From contig JAEZNB010000073.1 of NCBI GenBank assembly GCA_023441965.1, forward strand, positions 1 through 55,056: 55,056 nucleotides of DNA. The letters run 5' to 3'. The DNA comes from Bacillota bacterium (GTDB taxonomy: Bacteria; Bacillota; Clostridia; Lachnospirales; Lachnospiraceae). A program made the translations under genes and the position numbers. Under the pieces are notes generated by a model. It saw nothing but the letters and a program-made list of their open reading frames with translations, made no database searches and had not been told where the DNA came from. The number at the start of each line of letters is the position of its first letter. Positions within the stretch are counted from its first letter, which is position 1. This document shows, piece by piece, positions 34,997 to 42,425 of this stretch.

Positions 34997-36650
34997 GATT
35001 CAGCGCACTGAAAATTGCCCTGATCGATGCCCTGGTAATGTTGGAGCTGATTCCTACCCCAAAGGTTGCCTTGCCGGAGTTCATATCCAGCATCTGGATA
35101 TATGCGGCTGCCTGTGCATTTGCACCGCCAGCCAGCGCATGCTCGGAGTAATCGAGAATCTTCACGCTGATACCAAGCTCACTATGAAGTCCTCTTAAGA
35201 CTGCATCAATCGGTCCGTTACCGGTAGCCTCGAAGCTCTTTTCCACTCCGTTATTGGTATATACCACATTTGCCTTGGTATGACTGGATTCATCCTGGTC
35301 GGACAGATCCTCAAACCTGCACTTTCTGAAGTGCAGAGGCTCCTTCATATCCAGGTAGCATACCTTGAACTCATTCATGATCTGCTCAGGACTTACTTCA
35401 CCCTGCTTCTCGGAAAGTGCCTGAATCACATCTGCGAATTCCTTATGCATCGCCTTCGGAAGCTTGAAGCCGAAGTAGGTTTCCATAATAAAGGCTACGC
35501 CGCCCTTACCGGACTGGCTGTTGATTCTGACGATGGGCTCATACTGCCTTCCGATATCCGCAGGATCGATCGGCAGATAGGGAACTGCCCAGATGGTACT
35601 GTTTCTCTCCCTCAATGCCTTGATACCCTTGTTGATCGCATCCTGATGGGACCCGGAGAAGGCGGTAAATACCAGCTTACCGGCATAAGGATGACGTTCA
35701 TGAACCCTCATTTTACAGAGTCTTTCGTAGGTCTCTATGATTTCATTTATATTATCAATATTCAGTTCCGGATTAATCCCCTGGGAAAACATGTTATAGG
35801 CCAAGGTAAGAATGTCAACATTACCGGTCCTCTCCCCGTTTCCGAAGAGGGTACCTTCAACCCTATCCGCTCCCGCCAGCAGGGCCAGCTCAGTAATCGC
35901 AACCCCTGTGCCACGGTCATTATGGGGATGTACGCTTAAGATAATGCTGTCCCGGTTCTTAAAATTGCGGTTCATCCATTCAATCTGGTCGGCATACACA
36001 TTGGGCGTGTTCATCTCCACGGTTGCAGGAAGGTTGAAAATAATCTTCTTCTCCGGGGTAGGCTCCCATATCTCCTGAACCGCAGTACATACCTCCAGGG
36101 CATAATCCACTTCTGTTCCGGTAAAGCTCTCCGGCGAATACTCCAGGATGATTTCACCCGGGAAATCCTTCGCATATTCCTTGACCAGCTTGGTTCCTTC
36201 CACTGCAATCTGCTTGATTTCTTCCTTACTCATATGGAAGACGACGTCCCGCTGCAGAGTGGAGGTGGAATTGTAGATGTGAACAATCGCCTTTTTCACA
36301 CCCTCCAAGGCCTCGAAGGTACGCTTCAGCAGATGCTCTCTGCACTGAACCAATACCTGAACCGTCACATCCTCTGGGATTATCCTGCGGTCAACCAGTT
36401 GTCTTAAGAAATCGAATTCAATCTGGGAGGCGGAGGGAAAGCCCACCTCAATCTCCTTAAAGCCCAGCTTCAGCAGCAGCTGGAAATACTCGATCTTCTC
36501 CTCAACAATCATAGGCTCAATCAGCGCCTGGTTACCGTCCCTTAAGTCAACGCTGCACCAGATGGGTGCTTTCTCAATCTCCTTGTTTGGCCATTGCCGA
36601 TCCGGAAGGCTGATTACCGGATTTCTCTGATATCTCTTATAATTTAACAT
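34980..36650 (-). CDS. leuA: 2-isopropylmalate synthase LeuA
   Basis: About 556 residues. It condenses acetyl-CoA with 2-oxoisovalerate, the first step to leucine. The N-terminal TIM barrel (WCSVDLRDGNQAL with the catalytic RDGNQ, and VHPHNDRGTGVAITELAL with metal His) is followed by a regulatory domain ending in the Gly-rich AGGANAQAAAYIQM. It belongs to the longer LeuA2-type branch. ATG 36650 (GGAGG 8 nt upstream) is preferred over GTG 36653. No other leu genes are adjacent. The right arm of the giant palindrome covers its last codons. Confidence 0.93.
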   Translation of the reverse strand: MLNYKRYQRNPVISLPDRQWPNKEIEKAPIWCSVDLRDGNQALIEPMIVEEKIEYFQLLLKLGFKEIEVGFPSASQIEFDFLRQLVDRRIIPEDVTVQVLVQCREHLLKRTFEALEGVKKAIVHIYNSTSTLQRDVVFHMSKEEIKQIAVEGTKLVKEYAKDFPGEIILEYSPESFTGTEVDYALEVCTAVQEIWEPTPEKKIIFNLPATVEMNTPNVYADQIEWMNRNFKNRDSIILSVHPHNDRGTGVAITELALLAGADRVEGTLFGNGERTGNVDILTLAYNMFSQGINPELNIDNINEIIETYERLCKMRVHERHPYAGKLVFTAFSGSHQDAINKGIKALRERNSTIWAVPYLPIDPADIGRQYEPIVRINSQSGKGGVAFIMETYFGFKLPKAMHKEFADVIQALSEKQGEVSPEQIMNEFKVCYLDMKEPLHFRKCRFEDLSDQDESSHTKANVVYTNNGVEKSFEATGNGPIDAVLRGLHSELGISVKILDYSEHALAGGANAQAAAYIQMLDMNSGKATFGVGISSNITRASIRAIFSALNRLNLK

Positions 36651-37008
36651 CACATTGTCCTCCTTAATTAGTTTTCAACTGACTATTGGCATCCAACTAA
36701 CTACGGAGTCGGTAAATCACACTGTACAATTTTACGATGAATAAAATTGCATTGTCTACGCGAGTCCCAATGACATCAGTCCCTTCTTTTTATATTTTAA
36801 AAGCGTATTCCTGCGGACAGACCTTAGGAGTACCCTTTTAATTGCTGCAAGTAGAAGGCTTGCCGTTTCTCATATTATATTCTATCTCTCCTGCTATGTA
36901 TGCTTTCCGGGTCCTGTGAAAGCCGTTCTATAGATCAGGCCGTTAAGCCTGTAAGTAAGCGGATGCGGACATGTGTTCAATAAAATACATGGTATCTGTA
37001 TAAAAATA
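36651..37008 (-). promoter_or_regulatory. Leader region of leuA (unidentified)
   Basis: No gene is seen here. On the minus strand a TATAAT at 36874-36879 with a weak CATACA -35 (36897-36902) is a possible promoter. The transcript would contain hairpins: CAATTTTA/TAAAATTG near 36725-36749 and CATTG/CAATG near 36750-36772. I looked for the T-box core (TGGxACCGCG) and did not find it. A ten-codon frame with a Shine-Dalgarno overlaps the -10 region and has no Leu codons. Confidence 0.35.
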
Positions 37009-37032
37009 AGGTCACATAAAATTATGTGACCT
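37009..37032 (-). terminator. Rho-independent terminator after the HPr-like gene
   Basis: A perfect palindromic stem (AGGTCACATAA with TTATGTGACCT) is followed on the minus strand by TATTTTTA. It separates the CdaA-CdaR-HPr group from leuA. Confidence 0.85.
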
Positions 37033-37063
37033 CAATTATAGCACCCAGATTCTATTATATCAA

Positions 37064-37342
37064 CTACTTTTTTACAAACTCATCTCCAAGACCGTCCTCT
37101 ATCATTTGACAAAGTATTTTTAAGGCTTCGTTCTCATCCGATCCCTCACAGATCAATTCTATCTCATCTCCGTATCTCACACAGGCAGACAACACACCCA
37201 ATACACTTTTTGCATTTACGGTCTTTTCCCCGATCCTGATGGATACCATGGATTTGAAATCTATCGCTTTGTTACAAAGTGTACCGGCCGGTCTTAGATG
37301 AATTCCTAAGGGTATATCGATTCGAAGCTTCCTACTTACCAA
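37064..37342 (-). CDS. HPr family phosphocarrier protein
   Basis: A 92-residue HPr fold. Starting at TTG 37342 (GGAGG 7 nt upstream) puts the active-site His exactly at position 15 (GIHLRPA) and the regulatory Ser at 46 (NAKSVLGVLS). An ATG further upstream lies within the ribosome site. It could accept phosphate from Enzyme I at His15 and from HPr kinase at Ser46. It lies 28 bp after cdaR; no other PTS genes are nearby, so it may be a Crh- or NPr-like regulatory HPr. Confidence 0.85.
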   Translation of the reverse strand: MVSRKLRIDIPLGIHLRPAGTLCNKAIDFKSMVSIRIGEKTVNAKSVLGVLSACVRYGDEIELICEGSDENEALKILCQMIEDGLGDEFVKK

Positions 37343-37370
37343 TATGATACCTCCTGTCAATCCGTTATGA

Positions 37371-38594
37371 TTATGATGTAATATAGATGCTTACCATAGG
37401 TGTATCAAAAATCGTTGTATGTTCAGGCAAATCAGACTCCAGCGTTAATGCATAATTACCGACATTGCAATCAGCAACATCTATGTAGGGCTTGAGCGTA
37501 AGTCTCTCCAGCCCGTTGATCTCATCCGCAGGCCCTTTCACCTTAACCTTGATCGGGCCTGTCGTATAGAAGCCAATTTCTTGATAATCTTTTCTGTTCC
37601 TTATTCCGATATCATTTGGCCAGATCGTAATTTCCTTCGTCTCCAGCTTTTCAATAATAATATTCATGCCTACAGTCAGATTATCCCCTACCAGGATGAC
37701 ACCCTTCGGCAGCTCCAATCTATCCCGAAGATCGATATCCCTCTCTAGGGTTAAGCTTTCACCCTCGATGTTTTCAACAATCTGCAGAGAGTTGATCTTT
37801 TCCAAAACTGTATCATCTTCACTGGCGATCATCACGGTCTTCGGCTCATACTCTATTCCGGTCACAACATAACCATCCTCCGGACTACCCTCTGTCTTTG
37901 CTTTAAGTTCAACTGTTTTCGTCTTATAAAGCTTCAGATTCACCTGGATATAATCTTCACTAAAGTTCAGCTTGGATGCATCAATCACGTTACCCTCCTC
38001 ATCCAAGGCCTTCGGAATCGCCAGTCTGTTCATGGACTGGGAGGCACCGGTTACATCCACCTCCACCACAACCTCCTTGATCTTCTCTATTCTACCCTTC
38101 GGTCCATCCACACGGACGATCAGGGGACTGACGGTTTTCTCTCCCACATAGTAGCCTTCCGTCACTTCACCCTTAAGAACCACATTCACCTTGAAATCTT
38201 CATCGGAAATCTCTTCCTGGCGAAGAGTGATTGCTTTCGGACTCAGGTCAGTGATGGTTACATCCTCCTTCTTGCAGCTTACATCAATCAATACCGAATT
38301 TCCACCGCTTAAAAGCTTTGAAAAGTCAGCGGTTACATAAAAATCATAGGGGGAAAGCTTATCTACCACCGAGCGCTTGGCAAGAACACGGAAGCTGACT
38401 GTTTCTCCCTCAATAATCTCATAAACCTTATCCGGTACATTGATTACCTCTTCATTCTGAATATCCACCGCAATATTTGAGAAAGGTCTGGATTTTACAG
38501 GATCATCCACGTTTGTAATTACCAACCATAGAAGAGCCGCAAGAAGGATGGATAGAATTTTCAAACCGATGTTACTAGTCAGCTTCTTTTTCAT
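37371..38594 (-). CDS. cdaR: CdaR (YbbR-domain) regulator of diadenylate cyclase
   Basis: A 407-residue extracytoplasmic protein. One N-terminal membrane helix (IGLKILSILLAALLWLVI, residues 9-26) is followed by four YbbR-like beta repeats (for example NIAVDIQNEEVINVPDKVYE and VELKAKTEGSPEDGYVV). YbbR proteins bind CdaA and tune c-di-AMP production. It overlaps cdaA by 20 bp, the standard arrangement. Confidence 0.92.
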   Translation of the reverse strand: MKKKLTSNIGLKILSILLAALLWLVITNVDDPVKSRPFSNIAVDIQNEEVINVPDKVYEIIEGETVSFRVLAKRSVVDKLSPYDFYVTADFSKLLSGGNSVLIDVSCKKEDVTITDLSPKAITLRQEEISDEDFKVNVVLKGEVTEGYYVGEKTVSPLIVRVDGPKGRIEKIKEVVVEVDVTGASQSMNRLAIPKALDEEGNVIDASKLNFSEDYIQVNLKLYKTKTVELKAKTEGSPEDGYVVTGIEYEPKTVMIASEDDTVLEKINSLQIVENIEGESLTLERDIDLRDRLELPKGVILVGDNLTVGMNIIIEKLETKEITIWPNDIGIRNRKDYQEIGFYTTGPIKVKVKGPADEINGLERLTLKPYIDVADCNVGNYALTLESDLPEHTTIFDTPMVSIYITS

Positions 38595-39453
38595 TCTTCA
38601 ATCTTCCCTTCCATAATTTGATCTTCTTCACCTCTGCGGTCTTCTTCTGGGCATCGGCAAGCTTACTCCTTAGGTAATCTCCATCTACATTGCGGATCAA
38701 TTTACCATCCTTGGCGATGGATACCTTACCGGTCTCTTCGGATACGATTATGGTCAGACTGTCGGAAACCTCACTGATGCCGATTCCTGCACGGTGCCTT
38801 GTCCCCAGATCCTTGCTTAGCTGCATATTATCGGATAAGGGAAGATAACAGGTAGCCGCGACGATTCTGTTCCCTCTTAGAAGTACAGCTCCATCGTGAA
38901 GCGGCGTATTATGTTCAAATATATTGATCAGCAATTCACTGCTGATGATACTGTCCAGATAAATTCCGGTCCTCTCGTATTCCTTCAGAGTGGTTTCCTC
39001 CTCCAGTACGATCAAGGCTCCGGTCTTACTCCTTGCCAGCTCAAAGGTGGCTCTGATTATCTCGTTCAGAGAATGATCGGAGAACCTCTCGTTCCGGTCT
39101 CTGGAGTCATCAAAGGTGATAATGGATCTTACGATGTTCTTCTGTCCCAGCTGCTCCAAGGCTTTTCTGAATTCCGGCTGGAATACGATGATGATTGCTA
39201 TAATACCGACATTGATGGTATTTGAAATGATCCACATGATCACATTCAGATCAAATATAACAGCGACAAGCCAAAAGGCCATGACAACGATAAGCCCCTT
39301 CACCAAAGCCCAGGCCCTTGTGTTCTTAACCCATTTCACAACATGGTAGATAATATACGCCAGAATTATAATTTCAATGATATCCGTGATATTAATCTTC
39401 GGAAATGACAACCATACCGAATACTCATTGATAAATTTTCTGATTGTCTCCAT
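38575..39453 (-). CDS. cdaA: Diadenylate cyclase CdaA
   Basis: A 292-residue membrane diadenylate cyclase making c-di-AMP from two ATP. Three membrane helices lie in residues about 15-95. The DAC domain carries LHDGAVLLRG (DGA motif) and LGTRHRAGIG (RHR motif). Its length and the overlap with cdaR are typical. c-di-AMP controls osmolyte and potassium balance and wall integrity. Confidence 0.95.
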   Translation of the reverse strand: METIRKFINEYSVWLSFPKINITDIIEIIILAYIIYHVVKWVKNTRAWALVKGLIVVMAFWLVAVIFDLNVIMWIISNTINVGIIAIIIVFQPEFRKALEQLGQKNIVRSIITFDDSRDRNERFSDHSLNEIIRATFELARSKTGALIVLEEETTLKEYERTGIYLDSIISSELLINIFEHNTPLHDGAVLLRGNRIVAATCYLPLSDNMQLSKDLGTRHRAGIGISEVSDSLTIIVSEETGKVSIAKDGKLIRNVDGDYLRSKLADAQKKTAEVKKIKLWKGRLKNEKEAD

Positions 39454-39563
39454 ATGTTCTACTCCCCTGCCATAGATTCAAGTATGTCCCGGCATATCTT
39501 TCGCTTGCTTATCGTGTAAGGAAGGATATGCTTCCCCGTCAAAGCATCCGTGGTGTTATCCCC

Positions 39564-40637
39564 TTAAATATCAGACTTGTCGTCCATCCTGTCTTGCTGC
39601 TGATAAGGATACTTATCCTGATTCTCCGGATAACTGTCCTCCTCATCCTCATAATCCTCTACCGCATCCGCATCCCGGCGGCCTATGCTGCCGGTTGCTC
39701 CCTGATCGGCAGTTTTTACATTTATATGCTTTACATTGACCTGTGGTGTCGTTACGGTTACCTTGGGTACTGCCTTTACATAATAATAATATACATCATC
39801 CTCAAACTGTGCTCTTTCCACGCCGGAGTAATCCAGCGTAAGCTTAAAGAAATGAATGAGAAGGACAATTGCACCGGAAGCAAGCGTACCTAAAATCATA
39901 CTTAAAATCTGCTTCGTGTTATTGAGGAAGATATCACTCACCAGGAAGCCCAGGATACAGGTCAAAACTCCCGCAGCGATACTGATCTCGAAGGCATAGT
40001 CAAAGGACATCCTGCGGACAAAATAGGTTACCAGCAGGATCAGGGCGAAAATCACCACAGTAATAATCATAAGCTTATTAGAGATCAGACTGTCTATCAC
40101 ATATTTGTATACTGCAAGAATATCCTCTACGGTCATATTCACCTGCATGTTCACTGCCGACTTAATGATCTGGAAGAGGAAGTACACCACCACTCCACAG
40201 CCGGTCGGAATCACTGCCACCGGTGTAGAAACCAGACCCAAAAGAATCGGAATGACATAGGGTATCTTCAGCACAAATAGTATCGGTACTGCCAGCAGAA
40301 CATATCCATGCCTCGGCGTATATCTGGCAAACAAGAAGTAGATGATCATCATGATCAGTACTATGATAACAGATAATACGGGAGAGATCGCATAGATGTG
40401 TAAGGCACTGACCAGGAGTGCCAGAAGAACCAGGACTGCCGATGGTGTAAAGGCGCTCACCATGGAAAGGGCAGCTACCACCGGGAAGGCTTCAAATCTG
40501 GCATCATAGCCTATCTCCTTATTGATCACAAAAAAGGTGACAAAGGCGAACAGGAATTTAATGACCGGTGCTAAATATGCATCATATCTCTGATAAAAGT
40601 TCTTTACTCTTTCTCTGAAAACTAAAATTGGCATCAT
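39564..40637 (-). CDS. Polytopic membrane protein of unknown function
   Basis: A 357-residue protein with about eight hydrophobic segments (from residue 23 to about 275), then a polar C-terminal tail rich in Asp, Glu, Tyr and Gln (about 70 residues, RRDADAVEDYEDEEDSY). The tail is likely cytoplasmic. GGAGG lies 6 nt before the ATG. It lies upstream of cdaA on the same strand, 110 bp away. I do not recognise a functional family. Confidence 0.75.
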   Translation of the reverse strand: MMPILVFRERVKNFYQRYDAYLAPVIKFLFAFVTFFVINKEIGYDARFEAFPVVAALSMVSAFTPSAVLVLLALLVSALHIYAISPVLSVIIVLIMMIIYFLFARYTPRHGYVLLAVPILFVLKIPYVIPILLGLVSTPVAVIPTGCGVVVYFLFQIIKSAVNMQVNMTVEDILAVYKYVIDSLISNKLMIITVVIFALILLVTYFVRRMSFDYAFEISIAAGVLTCILGFLVSDIFLNNTKQILSMILGTLASGAIVLLIHFFKLTLDYSGVERAQFEDDVYYYYVKAVPKVTVTTPQVNVKHINVKTADQGATGSIGRRDADAVEDYEDEEDSYPENQDKYPYQQQDRMDDKSDI

Positions 40638-40753
40638 AATTAACCTCCACGTGCCTCCTTTCAGGCACTATATCCTGCGGATCAAGGAATGTTACCCTTT
40701 CCTCCGCTTTATCTTTCAGGCCGAACCGGGATAGTCGGTTCTCCTGCAATATA

Positions 40754-41155
40754 TTATGCTTCAGGTGTCTCATCCGAATATACTTTATTCAGCCGTCTTA
40801 GCAGCTTATAGTATCTGGACAGCTTCTTACGGGACTTATCGTATTTTAAGGAGAAAAGCAGTACGGAACCCAGTCCGTATAACGTAATCACCATAATGTA
40901 GATGCCAAGGATATAAGCCCCGATGGTTTTATAATCCAGAACGACAGCTTTCTTAATGATAAACTCCATCTTATATAAGCCAACCAGCAGCAGTATCAGG
41001 ATATATCCCACAGTTGCACTTATGATGGACTTTAGGGTCTGATATCTGACATAGTCGGTCTTATAGTATTTGCTCAGATAGATATCTTCCTTGCCGTCTT
41101 TATTCTCATAAACTGCCAGCTTCATCATTAATCTGATTTTCTTACTATTTAACAT
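40754..41155 (-). CDS. Small two-helix membrane protein of unknown function
   Basis: A 133-residue protein with membrane helices near 43-60 and 82-106, a polar N-terminus and a basic C-terminus (KYDKSRKKLSRYYKLLRRLNK). GGAGG lies 4 nt before the ATG. It is followed by the polytopic protein at 39564-40637, 116 bp away, probably in one operon. Confidence 0.7.
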   Translation of the reverse strand: MLNSKKIRLMMKLAVYENKDGKEDIYLSKYYKTDYVRYQTLKSIISATVGYILILLLVGLYKMEFIIKKAVVLDYKTIGAYILGIYIMVITLYGLGSVLLFSLKYDKSRKKLSRYYKLLRRLNKVYSDETPEA

Positions 41156-41294
41156 AATTCCTCCAAAATCCAGGACATTAAGTCTCTAATTCAAGCTTTG
41201 ACATGATTTTCCATTCTATTCATAGGCCGGCCTCAGCTGTGCCTCACCGGTCGTATTTGGTCCTGCTGCCTACCTTTGTCAGGTTACCCTCCTT

Positions 41295-41323
41295 AGTATA
41301 TCATACTATGAAGTGTTTTTCGA
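41295..41323 (-). promoter_or_regulatory. Candidate sigma-A promoter of the 41155 operon
   Basis: On the minus strand TCGAAA (41318-41323) and TATACT (41295-41300) are 17 nt apart. The gap 41156-41454 (299 bp) otherwise holds only the terminator at 41415-41435. Confidence 0.45.
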
Positions 41324-41414
41324 GTTATTTTTTATGAACTGGGTATATTCGTTAATCCTAAAGCAGTTTGCCTAGGAGCCTTTCGAATCCTCCCGATAAA
41401 TTTCAAAAAGCAAC

Positions 41415-41435
41415 AGCCCGGAGAGATCCCGGGCT
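41415..41435 (-). terminator. Rho-independent terminator after the 41455 gene
   Basis: A 7-bp GC stem (AGCCCGG with CCGGGCT) is followed on the minus strand by GTTGCTTTTTG. It closes the two-gene unit 41455-42253. Confidence 0.8.
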
Positions 41436-41454
41436 GAAAAAGTATCTGTTCCTA

Positions 41455-41832
41455 TTAGTATAGCCATTCCTTCGCCTTCTCGAAATCATCCATACAATTG
41501 ACAACAAAGGAAAGCTCATATCTGCGTCTTCTTACCAACTGCTTCAGTTCCTTATTCAGACCGACCATCACTACTTTGCGAATAGGTTTATCCATATTGC
41601 ATAAGGAAGCTAAGATATCATTCAGCAGTTCCGCATCCACACTGGACTGATCGAGATTAATGGCGATAAAGGAGCTTGTGGAAGGTCTCTTGATCTGAAG
41701 CAGATCCTGTGCAAATTTTTCTTTTAATAATGCAGGGTCCTGGATGGAATCCAGATGTTCTATCCAGATCTCGCCACCCTTATAGTTTATCGTAAATGAT
41801 TTCTTCTTCAGTCCGATATTATTCTCCTTCAT
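41455..41832 (-). CDS. Small cytosolic protein, possibly STAS/SpoIIAA-like
   Basis: A 125-residue protein without signal or membrane segment. The pattern beta (SFIAINLDQSS), helix (ELLNDILASL), beta (IRKVVMVGLN), helix, beta, then a terminal F-x-x-A-K-E-W-L resembles the STAS/SpoIIAA fold. This is inference from pattern only. It appears paralogous to the gene upstream (41858), 25 bp away. A GGGAG site precedes the ATG. Function is unknown. Confidence 0.6.
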   Translation of the reverse strand: MKENNIGLKKKSFTINYKGGEIWIEHLDSIQDPALLKEKFAQDLLQIKRPSTSSFIAINLDQSSVDAELLNDILASLCNMDKPIRKVVMVGLNKELKQLVRRRRYELSFVVNCMDDFEKAKEWLY

Positions 41833-41857
41833 CCCTTCTCCCTACCTGCTTTTAATC

Positions 41858-42253
41858 CTAATCATGATCGCTTACCAGCCAAGTCTTGCCCTCTTCCATA
41901 TCGGAACTGAAATAGACACAGACCCCTTCCAGCTTTTCTCTTTTATGAATCGCTCTTTTCAGCACCTTTAAGCTTTTCCGGTCTGTAGCTATCGCCAGCT
42001 TGAATATTCTGGGACCGAGATGCTCCAAATGCGTCAGGAAATGCTCCATCACCTCAGAGGTCAGGTTGGTTTCATAGAGATCGATCAGAATTCTACGGCG
42101 TTCCGGTGATTTCAGGATAAAATCCTCTTCCTGCTTCATCATATCAAACAAAGCTGCAGAGTCACTAAAGTAACTTCCGTAATGGATACCGTGAAAGTAT
42201 CCTCCTTTGTAATAATAGGGGCTAAGGGCTCCACTTGGCGATTTGCTTAGCAT
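41858..42253 (-). CDS. Small cytosolic protein, possibly STAS/SpoIIAA-like
   Basis: 131 residues from ATG 42253 (AAAGGAG 7 nt upstream, MLSKSPSG); an upstream in-frame ATG at 42277 has no ribosome site. The block RRILIDLYETNLTSEVMEHFL, then FKLAIATDRKSLKVLKRAI, and a terminal YFSSDMEEGKTWL parallel those of the 41455 gene. The N-terminal ~25 residues are Tyr/Gly-rich. It is first in a two-gene unit with its own promoter. Confidence 0.6.
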   Translation of the reverse strand: MLSKSPSGALSPYYYKGGYFHGIHYGSYFSDSAALFDMMKQEEDFILKSPERRRILIDLYETNLTSEVMEHFLTHLEHLGPRIFKLAIATDRKSLKVLKRAIHKREKLEGVCVYFSSDMEEGKTWLVSDHD

Positions 42254-42300
42254 ACCGTAACTCCTTTCAAAAGACATGGGATGACTTCCATATTGTCTGT

Positions 42301-42329
42301 ATTATAGTCCAGTCATTCCTTTTATGCAA
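42301..42329 (-). promoter_or_regulatory. Sigma-A promoter of the paired small-protein genes
   Basis: On the minus strand TTGCAT (42324-42329) and consensus TATAAT (42301-42306) are 17 nt apart, about 50 nt upstream of the ATG at 42253. It marks the boundary with the CRISPR locus. Confidence 0.8.
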
Positions 42330-42425
42330 TCCATATCTTTCCGAATATATGAATTTTCTTCCTGCCTGACATAATACGTAACGGAATATGACCCATCCTT
42401 CCTCATAGATACGGTACGATACCTC

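Noticed and set aside
36840..36875. Leader peptide before leuA
   Set aside because: The short frame has no Leu codons and overlaps the likely -10 box, so attenuation by a Leu-rich peptide is not supported.
36651..37008. T-box riboswitch before leuA
   Set aside because: A GGGTACTCC on the minus strand is suggestive, but the invariant TGGxACCGCG core is missing.
40582..40773. 63-codon minus-strand frame between the two membrane-protein genes
   Set aside because: It overlaps the start of one gene and the end of the other and has no ribosome site.
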